From positions 1 through 64,000 of the forward strand of contig NZ_SMUV01000073.1 of assembly GCF_004358185.1 (NCBI RefSeq): a DNA stretch of 64,000 nt. The letters are read 5' to 3'. Below are positions 1 to 9,118 of the stretch, piece after piece. The position numbers were made by a program, and so were the translations under genes. How positions within the stretch are numbered: the first letter of the stretch is position 1; each line of letters opens with the position of its first letter. This DNA is from Antarcticimicrobium luteum (GTDB lineage: Bacteria; Pseudomonadota; Alphaproteobacteria; Rhodobacterales; Rhodobacteraceae). A model generated the notes under the pieces. The model saw only the letters and a list, made by a program, of their open reading frames with translations. It searched no databases and had not been told where the DNA came from.

Positions 1-2
1 AC

Positions 3-392
3 CCGGCCCCGGCGCGCGCGCCGCGTCCGGCGGCGGGCGCGGCGCCGGTTGCCCCGCCGGCGGGCAACGGGCCGCAGGCGCAGATCGCGGCGATCTGGGG
101 CCGTATCCTGGGCCTCGACCCCGCCGGGATCGGGGCGGGGGACAATTTCTTTGCCCTCGGCGGCCATTCCCTGCTGGCGGTGCAGGCCCATCGCGAGATC
201 CGCAGCACGCTGGGCCGGCCGGATCTGTCGATCACCGACATCTTCCGCTTTCCCACGCTGGGCGGGCTGGCCGGGCATCTGGATGCCGGCGGCACCGAGC
301 CGGAACCGCCCGTGGTCCCCGATCAGGACCGCAGCGAGACGATCTCGAAACGCCGCGCCATGCGCGACCGGCGGCGGATGCGCGCGGGATGA
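3..392 (+). CDS. C-terminal end of an NRPS/PKS-type protein with carrier domain (partial)
   Basis: The 5' part lies outside the window. The visible reading frame encodes an Ala/Pro-rich linker (first ~25 residues) and then a complete peptidyl/acyl carrier domain with the motif DNFFALGGHSLLAV; the Ser of GGHS is the expected 4'-phosphopantetheine attachment site. A carrier helix (FRFPTLGGLAGHL) follows, then an Arg-rich tail. The stop overlaps the start of the next gene (ATGA), a phosphopantetheinyl transferase that could activate this domain. The upstream domains, and so the product made, cannot be judged from here. Confidence 0.85.
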   Translation, partial: PAPARAPRPAAGAAPVAPPAGNGPQAQIAAIWGRILGLDPAGIGAGDNFFALGGHSLLAVQAHREIRSTLGRPDLSITDIFRFPTLGGLAGHLDAGGTEPEPPVVPDQDRSETISKRRAMRDRRRMRAG

Positions 393-1087
393 GCATGGCG
401 GCGGCCCCCTCCCTCCATGAGGCCGACGCCTGGACGCTGGCCCGCCCCTTGCTGCCCGCGGCGGTGGTGCTGGCGGCCAGCGATCCCCGGGCGCCGCAGC
501 CGCCGGCCCTGCCGGAAGAACGTGCCGCCCTGGCTCATGCGCGGCCCCGGCGTTTGCGCGAATTCGATGCCGGACGCGCCGCGGCACGCCGGGCGATGGC
601 GCAGCTGGGCGTCCCCCCTGCCCCGGTCCTGCATGGCCCAGACCGCGCACCGGTCTGGCCCGGGGGACTGGCCGGGACGATCACCCATTGCGATACCGCC
701 TGCCTTGCGGCGGTGGCCCGCGCCGAGAATTTCCGCGCCCTGGGCCTGGACCTGGAGGACGACAACCCGCTTGCCCCCGACCTGTTGGCCACCATCTGCA
801 CCCCGTCGGAGCTGGACCGCCTCGCCGCCGTGCCGCCGGGCCGGCGCGGCCAGATCGCCAAGCTGATCTTTTCCGCCAAGGAGGCCGCCTATAAGGCGCA
901 ATATCCGTTGAGCCGGACGCTGTTCGATTTCCAGACGCTGGAGATCGAATTGGATGCCGGGGGGGCCGGCCACTTCACCGCCCGGTTCCTGCGCGCCGTC
1001 GCCCCCTTTGCCGCCGGCAGCCGCCTTTCGGGCCGCTATGCCATCGGCGGCGGGCGGATCGTGACAGCGGTGGTGCTTGCGGCGTGA
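389..1087 (+). CDS. 4'-phosphopantetheinyl transferase (EntD/Sfp type)
   Basis: Protein of 232 residues that transfers the phosphopantetheine arm of CoA to a carrier-protein serine. The family motifs are visible: GTITHC near residue 96, the Mg-binding pair in LGLDLEDD (Asp121, Glu123) and FSAKEAAYKAQYP (Glu165 and the following Lys). Length and order match the EntD-like class. The start codon overlaps the stop of the preceding carrier-domain protein by 4 bp, so the two are probably translated together and the carrier domain is its likely substrate. Which pathway it serves is unknown because the synthetase is cut off. Confidence 0.88.
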   Translation: MSMAAAPSLHEADAWTLARPLLPAAVVLAASDPRAPQPPALPEERAALAHARPRRLREFDAGRAAARRAMAQLGVPPAPVLHGPDRAPVWPGGLAGTITHCDTACLAAVARAENFRALGLDLEDDNPLAPDLLATICTPSELDRLAAVPPGRRGQIAKLIFSAKEAAYKAQYPLSRTLFDFQTLEIELDAGGAGHFTARFLRAVAPFAAGSRLSGRYAIGGGRIVTAVVLAA

Positions 1088-1154
1088 AACCCGACCCGAT
1101 CCGCACTAGATCACAGGGACCGATACGTTCCAACCGCCAGAGGCCGCCCGCCCG

Positions 1155-2108
1155 ATGACCCTCCGCCTGCTCGTTGTCCTCATCGCCGCCGCGCTGCTGC
1201 TTGCCGGGTCGGTCTGGTGGTACATGTCCAAACCCCGGACACCCGGCGCGGCTTCCGTCGCCGCCGCCTATGACACGCCGCTGACACCGCCGCCGGGACC
1301 GATCACCGTCTATCACCTGGGCCACAGCCTGGTTGGCCGCGACATGCCCGCGATGCTGGCGCAACTGGCCGGACCGGGCCACCGCTATGCGCTGCAACTG
1401 GGCTGGGGCACCACGCTGAAACAGCATTGGGAGCCGGATCTGGAGATCAACGGCTTCGAGGCCGAGAACGACACGCCACAATTCCGCCCCGCGCGCGTGG
1501 CCATCGGCTCGGGCGAGTACGATGCCGTGGTGCTGACCGAGATGGTCGAGTTGCGCGATGCGATCAAATACCACGACAGCGCGCGCTACCTGTCACAATG
1601 GGCCGATCTGGCCCGGCAGGCGGCGCCGGAAACCCGTGTCTATCTCTACGAGACCTGGCACCGGCTGGACGATCCGGAGGGCTGGCTCGACCGGCTCGAC
1701 CGCGATCTGGAAGACTTGTGGGAAAACAAGGTTCTGCTGCCCGATCTGGCCGGTGGCGGCGCCGCGCGTCCGATCCACGTGATCCCGGCCGGTCAGGTCA
1801 TGGCCGCTTTCGTGCGCGCGGTCGAGGCGGCGGGAGGCCTCGACAATATCGCCAGCCGCGACGACCTCTTCCGCCGCGACGAGGCCGGAAAGCGCGACGA
1901 CATCCACCTCAACGACCTTGGCCATTACCTGGTGGCGCTGACCCACTACGCGGTCCTCTATGGCCGCAACCCGCAGGGCCTGCCGCGCCAGCTCGTCCGC
2001 GCCGACGGCACCGCCGCCACGGCGCCCGGCGCCGACTCCGCCCGGCTGATGCAACGGATCGTCTGGCAGGTCGTCACCACCTATCCCAAGACCGGAGTTG
2101 CCCCATGA
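1155..2108 (+). CDS. Exported SGNH/GDSL-like hydrolase
   Basis: Protein of 317 residues with an N-terminal membrane anchor or signal segment (about residues 4-24, leucine/alanine-rich). YHLGHSLVGRD puts a candidate nucleophile at Ser58, and DDIHLNDLGHYL near residue 250 looks like the C-terminal Asp-x-x-His block of SGNH hydrolases. The fold assignment comes from these motifs only. The stop overlaps the start of the next gene (ATGA), an exported glycosidase-like protein, and an exopolysaccharide cluster follows, so a role as a polysaccharide deacylase or acyl-transfer enzyme is reasonable but inferred. Substrate unknown. Confidence 0.6.
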   Translation: MTLRLLVVLIAAALLLAGSVWWYMSKPRTPGAASVAAAYDTPLTPPPGPITVYHLGHSLVGRDMPAMLAQLAGPGHRYALQLGWGTTLKQHWEPDLEINGFEAENDTPQFRPARVAIGSGEYDAVVLTEMVELRDAIKYHDSARYLSQWADLARQAAPETRVYLYETWHRLDDPEGWLDRLDRDLEDLWENKVLLPDLAGGGAARPIHVIPAGQVMAAFVRAVEAAGGLDNIASRDDLFRRDEAGKRDDIHLNDLGHYLVALTHYAVLYGRNPQGLPRQLVRADGTAATAPGADSARLMQRIVWQVVTTYPKTGVAP

Positions 2109-3859
2109 CCGGCCCGTTTCGTTTCGCCCTTCTCCTGCTTGCCACCTGCCTGACGCTCGCCACCGCCGCGCCGGCGCGGGAGAGCCGGACCGCCCCGCTG
2201 CTGCAACCCGACGACGGCACCCCGCCGCGCCCCGTGGGTCCGGTGCCGCTGGCCATCGGGCTGGCCACGGTCGCCGACTGGAGCGCCGAGCAACCCTTTG
2301 TCGACGTGATGAAGACGGCCCGGCCCTGGATCGGGCATCTGCCCGGCCAATGGGGCGGCGCCGGCCATGACGACCTGGCGCAGGCGGGCTATCTGGACGA
2401 CAACGGCTGGCCGCTGGAAATCCCGCCCGAGCTGGGCTCGATCGGCACCGTGGTGCTGACCGACCTGCCGCAGGAGGCGACCAGCCTTGCCGGGCGCTAT
2501 GTGCTGCGCTTCGAGGGCGACGGCATCCTCGAGGTGGGCGGCCGGGCGCGGAACGTCCGCTATGGCGCGAATGAGGTGCGATTTGACTATGCCCCCGGCT
2601 CCGGCCCGGTCGACATCCGCATCCAGCGCACCGACCGCAAGAAAACCGGCGACTACCTGCGCAACATCACCGTCGTGAAAGAGGACAATCTGCGCGTCTT
2701 CGAGGCCGGCGCGGTCTTCAACCCCGATTTCCTGCAGGTGCTCGAGGGGTTCGGCACGCTGCGCTTCATGGACTGGATGCAGACCAACGGGTCCGAACAG
2801 GCGCATTGGGCCGACCGGCCTCGGGTCGACGACTATACCTATGCCCTGCGCGGCGTGCCGGTCGAGGTGATGGTCGATCTGGCCAACCTGCTGGGGGTGA
2901 ACCCCTGGTTCAACATGCCGCATCTGGCCGACGACGACTATGTCCGCCGCTTTGCGACGCTGGTGCAGGGCACCCTCTGGCCCGATCTGGCGGCCTATGT
3001 GGAGTTTTCCAACGAGGTCTGGAACTGGCAGTTCGAACAGGCCCAATGGGCCGACCGCATGGCGCGGGCGCGCTGGGGCAAGGACAACGGCTGGGTGCAG
3101 TACTATGCCCTGCGCGCCAGCGAGGTGGCGGCGATCTGGTCCGGGGTCTACGGCGCCGATGCGGAGACGCGGCTGGTCAACGTGATCTCGACCCAGACCG
3201 GCTGGATGGGGCTGGAGGACAACATCCTCACCCCCTCGCGCCTGATGCGCGAACAGCCGGACCGGGCGCCCATCGCCAGCTATTTCGACGCCTATGCGAT
3301 CACCGGCTATTTCGGTCATTCGCTGGGCCGGAACAGCCGCGCGCCGATGGTGCGCGAATGGATCGAGGACAGCCGCGCGCTGGCCGAGCGGGCGGCCGAA
3401 CAGCAGGGGCTGACCGAGGCGGCACGCGCGGCCTATGTCGCGGCGCATCAATACGACGTGGCCACCGCCCTCGCCTGGGCCGAACTGCGCGACGGGCTGA
3501 GCAGCGGCGAACAAGAGAGCACACTGGCGCAACTGGTGAACACGCTGTTCCCCTATCACGCCGGGGTGGCGGCAGCGCACCGGCTCGACCTCATCATGTA
3601 CGAGGGGGGCACCCATCTGCTTGGCCAGGGCGAGGCGATGGAGGACGAAACCCTCACAGATTTCTTCATTCACATCAATTACAGCGCCGAGATGGGCGCA
3701 CTTTATACCGAGCTGATCAATGGCTGGCAGGCGACGGGCGGCAAGCTGTTCAACGTCTTTCTGGACGTCGCCGCACCCAGCAAATGGGGCAGCTGGGGCA
3801 CGCTGCGGCACCTGTCCGACGACAATCCGCGCTGGGACGCGGTCAGGGCGTTTCAGTAA
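2105..3859 (+). CDS. Exported putative glycoside hydrolase (clan GH-A-like)
   Basis: Protein of 584 residues with a clear signal peptide (about residues 1-25, ending near APARE). Two glutamates sit in contexts typical of clan GH-A: Glu304 in VEFSNEVWNW (acid/base) and Glu500 in IMYEGGTHL (nucleophile). The N-terminal ~190 residues look beta-rich and may form an accessory domain. I chose the ATG at 2105 because it overlaps the upstream stop and begins the signal peptide. The pairing with an exported SGNH esterase suggests joint action on an exported polysaccharide, either the cell's own EPS or an external glycan. I cannot name the GH family. Confidence 0.62.
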   Translation: MTGPFRFALLLLATCLTLATAAPARESRTAPLLQPDDGTPPRPVGPVPLAIGLATVADWSAEQPFVDVMKTARPWIGHLPGQWGGAGHDDLAQAGYLDDNGWPLEIPPELGSIGTVVLTDLPQEATSLAGRYVLRFEGDGILEVGGRARNVRYGANEVRFDYAPGSGPVDIRIQRTDRKKTGDYLRNITVVKEDNLRVFEAGAVFNPDFLQVLEGFGTLRFMDWMQTNGSEQAHWADRPRVDDYTYALRGVPVEVMVDLANLLGVNPWFNMPHLADDDYVRRFATLVQGTLWPDLAAYVEFSNEVWNWQFEQAQWADRMARARWGKDNGWVQYYALRASEVAAIWSGVYGADAETRLVNVISTQTGWMGLEDNILTPSRLMREQPDRAPIASYFDAYAITGYFGHSLGRNSRAPMVREWIEDSRALAERAAEQQGLTEAARAAYVAAHQYDVATALAWAELRDGLSSGEQESTLAQLVNTLFPYHAGVAAAHRLDLIMYEGGTHLLGQGEAMEDETLTDFFIHINYSAEMGALYTELINGWQATGGKLFNVFLDVAAPSKWGSWGTLRHLSDDNPRWDAVRAFQ

Positions 3860-5063
3860 CCGCGCAGACAGCCGCAATATGGGCGGCGAGCCGCGCCGCC
3901 TCGGTCTCGGCATCGTGGCGAGCCAGCACCCGGGCGCGGCCCGCCTGCCCCATCGCCGTCAGCGCCGCGGGCGGGGTCGCGGCCATCTCTGCCACGGAAT
4001 CGGTCAGCGCCTGCGCATCGCCCGCCGGCACCAGCCAGCCGGTTTCGCCCGGACGCACCAGCTCGGGTATGCCGGCGATATAGGTGGCGATCACCGGCCG
4101 CGCGGCGGCCATCGCCTCCATCACCACCATCGGCAGCCCCTCGGCGAAACTGGGCAGGATCAGCGCATGCGCCGCCGCCAGCTCGCGGCGCACGCCGGCC
4201 TCGTCGAGCCAGCCGGTGAGGGTGACCGCATCATCCAGCCCATGGGCGGCAATGGCGCGCTCCAGCGCGCCGCGCAGCTCGCCGTCGCCCACCAGCGTCA
4301 GGTGCAGACCGGGATGCGCCGCGTGCAGCGCCGCCATCGCCTCGATCAGCAGCACCTGCCCCTTCTGTTCGGAAAACCGTCCGATGTTGACCAGCCGCAG
4401 CGGCCCGCCCGGCAGTGGCGTGGGATCGGCGAAGGCGCCCGGCTCGATGCCGCAATGGACCACCTTTATCCGCTCCCAGGTCTCGAACGCGGCCCAGCGG
4501 CACAGCTGGCTGCGGCCGAACTGGCTGATCGCCACGGCAAAGGCGGAACGGTCCAGCTTGTCGCCCAGCGACAGCGCGGCGGGCGCGTCGAACTCTTCGG
4601 GGCCATGGGTGGTGAAACTGTAGCCCGGCCCGCCCAACGCATGGGCCAGCATCGCAACCGTGGTGGCGTTGGTGCCGAAATGGGCGTGCATATGCGCCAC
4701 CCCTTCGGCGGCGCAGCGGTTGGCCACCTCTGCCGCCTCGGCCAGATAGATCAGATGGCGCAGCACCCCCACCTGCGAGGCGCGCCCGGCGCGGATCGCC
4801 TGCCGCAGCGCCGCCCAGGTGCGCCCCGGATGGCGCAGGGCGCGGCCCGCCAGCGCCAACAGAAGCCGGCCGGCGCCACGCTCCAGCACATATTGCGTCT
4901 GCGCCTCCTCCTCGCGGTCCTGGGCGTCGACCAGCGGCAGCGCGCTGCGCCGCATCGCCAGCCGCAGCACCTGCGAACCGCCCCGCTCCAGCGCCCGCAC
5001 CTCACGGCGGATGAAGCTGTGCGAGGGCAAGGGATAGGTGTTCAGCACATATGCGATCTTCAC
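3843..5063 (-). CDS. Glycosyltransferase family 4 (group 1)
   Basis: Protein of 406 residues with the GT-B layout. The N-terminus MKIAYVLNTYPLPSHSFIRREV matches WcaL/colanic-acid-type transferases. The C-terminal half holds VNIGRFSEQKGQ and the nucleotide-sugar binding EX7E motif in PSFAEGLPMVVMEAMA. It should add a sugar to a growing exopolysaccharide repeat on the cytoplasmic face. Its 3' end overlaps the convergent glycosidase gene by 17 bp. It diverges from the flippase gene over a ~250-bp gap. Sugar specificity cannot be read from sequence. Confidence 0.85.
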   Translation of the reverse strand: MKIAYVLNTYPLPSHSFIRREVRALERGGSQVLRLAMRRSALPLVDAQDREEEAQTQYVLERGAGRLLLALAGRALRHPGRTWAALRQAIRAGRASQVGVLRHLIYLAEAAEVANRCAAEGVAHMHAHFGTNATTVAMLAHALGGPGYSFTTHGPEEFDAPAALSLGDKLDRSAFAVAISQFGRSQLCRWAAFETWERIKVVHCGIEPGAFADPTPLPGGPLRLVNIGRFSEQKGQVLLIEAMAALHAAHPGLHLTLVGDGELRGALERAIAAHGLDDAVTLTGWLDEAGVRRELAAAHALILPSFAEGLPMVVMEAMAAARPVIATYIAGIPELVRPGETGWLVPAGDAQALTDSVAEMAATPPAALTAMGQAGRARVLARHDAETEAARLAAHIAAVCAVTETP

Positions 5064-5313
5064 GGGGCGCGACCTTTGCGGCGGAGTGTAACCTTCCTAA
5101 CCGCTGGCGGCGCATGAGGAAAGCCGCGCGCGCCGTGCCGCCGCCCGGGCCGCCCGATTGTTTCGCCCCGCTTCGGAATGGCGGGCCCCGCCCCGATCTT
5201 CCGCCGCAAGCGCAACAGATGCGCCGCCGTTTCCGGGCCGGACCGTTGGCCGATTGACCCCCCCGCAACCGCGCCCTAGCCTGCGGCCGGACCCAGCAAG
5301 AGATCGGCCCCGC

Positions 5314-6678
5314 GTGACCCGAGTCATTTCCGCATTCAAAGGCACCGGACTGATGGCGCGCGCGCTGCGCAGCATGGCTTGGCTGATGATGAAATACGGC
5401 GGCGCGCAGGGGCTGCGGCTGCTCTCGAACCTGGTCCTGACCCGGCTGCTCTATCCCGAGGCGTTCGGTCTGATGGCGCTGGTCTCGGTGGTGACGGTGG
5501 GGCTGGCGCTGTTTTCCGACATCGGGCTGGGCCCCGCGATCCAGCAGAACCCGCGCGGCGACGATCCGGAGTTTCTCGATACCGCCTGGGTGTTGCAGAT
5601 CACCCGTGGAATCGGGCTGTGGCTGGGCACCTGCGCCCTGGCGCTGCCCGCGGCGCAGTTCTATGGCGAGCCGTCGCTGGCCTATTTCCTGCCGCTGGCC
5701 GGGCTGGCCTCGATCTTCAACGGGTTCGCCCCGACCAAGATCGAAACCGCCCACCGCCACCTGCTGCTGGGCCGGCTGACCGCGCTCGAGCTGGCCTCGC
5801 AGGCGATCGGCATCGGCGCCATGGTGGTGCTGGCGCTGATCACCCAATCGGTGACCGCGCTGGTTCTGGGCGGGGTGTTGCAGGCCGCCGCCCGGGTGGT
5901 GCTGACCAACCTGTTCCTGCCCGGACGCGGCAACCGCCTGCGCTGGAACCGCGAGATCGCGGGCGAACTGATGCGGTTCGGCAAGTGGATCTTTCTCAGC
6001 ACCGCGCTGTGGTTCTTCACCAGCCAGGGCGACCGGGTGGTGCTGGGCCGTTACCTGTCGCTGGAGATGCTGGGGCTGTACAATATCGGCTTCTTTCTGG
6101 CCAGTTTCCCCACCATGTTGGGCCATTCGGTGACCGGCGGACTGATGATCCCGATCTACCGCGACCGCCCCGCACACGCCTCGCTGGAAAATTTCCGCAA
6201 GCAGCGGCTGCTGCGCGCCGGTCTGGCCGGCGGCATCGCCGGACTGTCGATCGTGATGGCGCTGATCGGTCCCGCGCTGGTCGAGTTTCTGTATGACGAC
6301 CGCTATCTCGCCTCGGCGCAGATCGTGACGCTGATGGCCTGCGCGATGGCCCCCTCAGCGCTGGCCATGACCTATGAGCAGGCGCCGCTGGCGGCGGGCG
6401 ACAGCCGGTCGTATTTCATCTTTTCCACCGCCCGCGCGGTGACGCAGATCGGGCTGATCCTGACCGGGGTGATCTGGTACGGGCTGTTCGGCGCGATTCT
6501 GGCGATGGGGCTGACCAGCCTGCTTACCTATCCGGTGCTGGTCTGGCTGGCGCGGCGGCACCGGGTGTGGGATCCGCTGCTGGACCTGGTGTTCGCAATC
6601 GTGACCGGCACGCTCTGCGGGCTGGCGCTCTGGCTGCACTGGGACGAGGTGGCGGGGCTGATCGGGGTGATTTCCTGA
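5314..6678 (+). CDS. Polysaccharide flippase (Wzx/WzxC-type, MOP superfamily)
   Basis: Multi-pass membrane protein of 454 residues from the GTG at 5314; an ATG at 5353 (MARALRSMAW) is an alternative start. It carries the WzxC-like opening SNLVLTRLLYPEAFGLMAL and about 12-14 hydrophobic segments. The family flips lipid-linked oligosaccharide repeats across the inner membrane. It sits between a glycosyltransferase and genes for chain length and priming, which fits a Wzy-dependent exopolysaccharide system. No Wzy polymerase is recognisable in the window. Confidence 0.85.
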   Translation: MTRVISAFKGTGLMARALRSMAWLMMKYGGAQGLRLLSNLVLTRLLYPEAFGLMALVSVVTVGLALFSDIGLGPAIQQNPRGDDPEFLDTAWVLQITRGIGLWLGTCALALPAAQFYGEPSLAYFLPLAGLASIFNGFAPTKIETAHRHLLLGRLTALELASQAIGIGAMVVLALITQSVTALVLGGVLQAAARVVLTNLFLPGRGNRLRWNREIAGELMRFGKWIFLSTALWFFTSQGDRVVLGRYLSLEMLGLYNIGFFLASFPTMLGHSVTGGLMIPIYRDRPAHASLENFRKQRLLRAGLAGGIAGLSIVMALIGPALVEFLYDDRYLASAQIVTLMACAMAPSALAMTYEQAPLAAGDSRSYFIFSTARAVTQIGLILTGVIWYGLFGAILAMGLTSLLTYPVLVWLARRHRVWDPLLDLVFAIVTGTLCGLALWLHWDEVAGLIGVIS

Positions 6679-6702
6679 ACCGTCCATGCCCCGGATCCGG
6701 CC

Positions 6703-7986
6703 TCAGACCGCGTCGCGGGACCGGCGACGCCGTGTGGACCGGCGGCCGAAAATCCTCGCCAGCAGGCCGCGCCGGTGGATCCGCGTGTTCATCCGCGGCA
6801 CCGAGACCACCGGCTTGATGCCCAGATCCCGCTCCATATGCGCGGCGGTGCGCATAACCGGGTTCCTCAACTCGGCCAGAAAGGCCACCCCCAGCGCCAC
6901 GATAACGCTGACGAACGCACCGGCGATGGCCAGTTTCCGGCGGCTGCGGGTAAAGGGATAATCCGGCACCGTCGCCGGTTCGATCACCGTCAGTTGCTCG
7001 CCCTGGCCCTCGGTTTCCAGCCGATAGCCGACCTCGGCCTCGGTGCGGGCGGAGATAGCCGCGTTCAGTTCGGCCCGAACCTGTTCCAGCTCGCGCTCAT
7101 AGGCGCCGATCTGCCGTTCGACCTGCGGCGAGGTCTGGATCGAGCTTTCCAGTTCGGCCTTGCGCGCCTCCAGCAGCCGCGTCTGCGCGTCGAGCGTGCC
7201 CAGTTCCTCTTCGAAATCGGCAATCTTGCGGTCCGCGGTGGCCTTGCGCGCGGTCTGCCGGACCTGATCCGCGGCGCGCTGAATCCGGATACGCTCGCGC
7301 GCGATGCTCAGCAGTTCCTGATTGATCGAGGCGATCTCGTCGCGGCGGAAATTCAGCGTTCCGGGAAGCGCCAGATCGTTGGCCTTGCGAAAGGCGGCCA
7401 TGTCCTCGTCGATCCGGGCGACGCGCGCGCGCAATGTCTCTTCGCGCGCGGTGAAGAAGGCGAGCGTTTCGCGCGCCTGCTGAAGCCGGCCCTCGCGGCT
7501 GAGGTCGATGGTCTGGCGGGCGAATTCATGGGCGATCCGCTGCGCCAGCAACGCGCTGCGCATCTCGGCCTTGACGGTGAGGATCGACAGCGCGCCATCG
7601 CCGCTGCGGCCCTCACCCGCCGCCGCCTTGCTCTTGATCTGGACCGCGGTCCGCAGAACGTCGACCTTTTCATTGTCCGTCATCGACGGGTCGTCGGTGA
7701 AAAGGCCGTATCGCGAGATCACCTCCAGCACATTGTCGCGGGCCATCACGCGCTGCTCGATCGATTGCAGGCGCCGCGCCGCCGACCCCTCGACCGTGGT
7801 GCGCGCCAGATCGCCGGCGACCTTGGGCTGAACCACCTGGATCACCTCGACCGAGCGATAGAGGTGGCTTTGCGCCCCTGCCACCAGAACCGACAGCCCG
7901 CAGCCCAGTATCACCAGCAGCAAGATCAGACCCGCGCGCCGCCGCACCATGTCGAGAAAATCCGCAAAAGAAAGAATCGGACCCAT
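6703..7986 (-). CDS. Polysaccharide chain-length determinant (Wzz/GNVR family)
   Basis: Protein of 427 residues with an N-terminal membrane segment (about residues 18-38), a long Arg/Glu-rich coiled-coil periplasmic region, the family proline-rich stretch IEPATVPDYPFTRSRR, a second membrane segment (about 365-385) and a basic tail (RRSTRRRRSRD). This is the membrane part of ExoP/Wzc-type systems without the kinase domain, which is encoded separately upstream. The ATG at 7986 was chosen because it directly precedes the cytoplasmic helix and first membrane segment. It should set EPS chain length together with the CpsD-like protein. Confidence 0.85.
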   Translation of the reverse strand: MGPILSFADFLDMVRRRAGLILLLVILGCGLSVLVAGAQSHLYRSVEVIQVVQPKVAGDLARTTVEGSAARRLQSIEQRVMARDNVLEVISRYGLFTDDPSMTDNEKVDVLRTAVQIKSKAAAGEGRSGDGALSILTVKAEMRSALLAQRIAHEFARQTIDLSREGRLQQARETLAFFTAREETLRARVARIDEDMAAFRKANDLALPGTLNFRRDEIASINQELLSIARERIRIQRAADQVRQTARKATADRKIADFEEELGTLDAQTRLLEARKAELESSIQTSPQVERQIGAYERELEQVRAELNAAISARTEAEVGYRLETEGQGEQLTVIEPATVPDYPFTRSRRKLAIAGAFVSVIVALGVAFLAELRNPVMRTAAHMERDLGIKPVVSVPRMNTRIHRRGLLARIFGRRSTRRRRSRDAV

Positions 7987-8199
7987 GCACCCTACCTCAA
8001 ATCCGCGCGGGGCTGCGCGCGCCCGCGTGCCGCCCGTTGTCCGCCCGTAATCCGGGCCGTTGCCCGGCACAACACCATAGCAAACAGGCGAAACTAAGGC
8101 GATTCCGGGATCGCCGCGCCAAAGACAGGGCGGTGGCGGCAACGGCAGCGGGCGGGCCAAAGGCGGTCAAAGGCGGGCCGAGACTGGCCTAGGCTGGCC

Positions 8200-8218
8200 G
8201 GCGCGCGCTCAGCGCGCC
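8200..8218 (-). repeat. Short hairpin spanning the CpsD-like stop codon
   Basis: A perfect 7-bp inverted repeat (GGCGCGC / GCGCGCC) with a 5-nt loop; the stop codon of the minus-strand gene lies in the loop. No T-run follows on either strand, so it is not a classic intrinsic terminator. It may modulate readthrough into the chain-length gene 220 nt downstream or protect the 3' end. Confidence 0.4.
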
Positions 8219-9078
8219 TGGTTCAGGACCACCCCCAGCAGCTCGGCCTGATCGCCCAGCAGCTCTTCGCAGGCGCGGATCTGGGCGGCGGTGGTCCGGG
8301 TGCCGTCGGCGACCAGCAGCAGCGCATCGACCTGCGGCAGGAACGCGGCGGCATCGTCAAAGGACAGAACCGGCGGCAGATCGTACAGAACCACATCCGG
8401 GTCCATCGTCAGGATCATGTCGTCCAGCGCCCGGGCGCAGCTGGGATCGTGCAGGGTTTCGGCCGCGTTGCGGTCAGGGCCGGCGGCAAGGCCCAGCGCC
8501 AGCCCGTTGGAGCAGCGCACCAAATGGTCTCCGGCGGGGCACTCCCCGCGCAGGAACGCCTCCATGTCCCCTTCCACCGGCAGCTCCAGCATCCGCGCAA
8601 CCCCGGGGTCGCGGCGGTTCATGTCCATCAGGACGGTCCGGGTATCCGGCACGCGCGCCAGGCTGAGCGCGAGGTTCACCGCCGTGAAGGTCGCCCCGCA
8701 CCCCGCGGTGGGCGCGGCGATCGCCACCCGGCGCCAGCCGTTGCTGCGCAGGGTGTGCATCAGCCGCGTGCGCAGCAGGTCAAAGGCACGGGCGGCGGGA
8801 TCCTCGCGGAACAGGCTGACCAGCGGCTTGGGCTGAGCCTTTGCGTCGCGCAGGCCCGGCTTGACCCGGCGCAGCCGGTCCCAGGCATCCGGCAGCGTGG
8901 CCGGCAGATTGTGGACCGACGGTTGCACGTGAAGCGCCTCCTCGGCCTGACGGCGGGCCGCCTTGCGCCGGAAAATTTTTCGCTTTTCGCGGGCCATCCG
9001 TTCCGTTTCGCTCATCCCCGCCAGCGGCAGAACCATGCCTTCGCCAGTGGCCATTTCCGTATCAAGATAGTCTCGCAT
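8209..9078 (-). CDS. CpsD/CapB-type BY-kinase homologue lacking the Walker A lysine
   Basis: Protein of 289 residues matching the cytoplasmic ATPase of EPS tyrosine autokinases. Walker A' is present (VLMDMNRRDP, Asp152) and so is Walker B (DVVLYDLPPVL). In Walker A, read APTAGCGATFTAVN, the lysine expected after GCG is Ala129; I checked this on the DNA. There is also no tyrosine cluster at the C-terminus, the usual autophosphorylation site. So it is probably a partner or structural ATPase-like protein, or a catalytically altered one, rather than a standard tyrosine kinase. It lies 40 bp downstream of the priming transferase and upstream of the Wzz-like gene. Confidence 0.8.
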   Translation of the reverse strand: MRDYLDTEMATGEGMVLPLAGMSETERMAREKRKIFRRKAARRQAEEALHVQPSVHNLPATLPDAWDRLRRVKPGLRDAKAQPKPLVSLFREDPAARAFDLLRTRLMHTLRSNGWRRVAIAAPTAGCGATFTAVNLALSLARVPDTRTVLMDMNRRDPGVARMLELPVEGDMEAFLRGECPAGDHLVRCSNGLALGLAAGPDRNAAETLHDPSCARALDDMILTMDPDVVLYDLPPVLSFDDAAAFLPQVDALLLVADGTRTTAAQIRACEELLGDQAELLGVVLNQAR

Positions 9079-9118
9079 GCCCTGTCCTCCAAACCTGCGT
9101 TGCGGCGGAAAGCGCCTG

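Noticed and set aside
2081-3913. Long minus-strand open frame opposite the glycosidase gene.
   Set aside because: It is a GC-rich shadow frame with no recognisable motif; the plus strand has a signal peptide and catalytic motifs.
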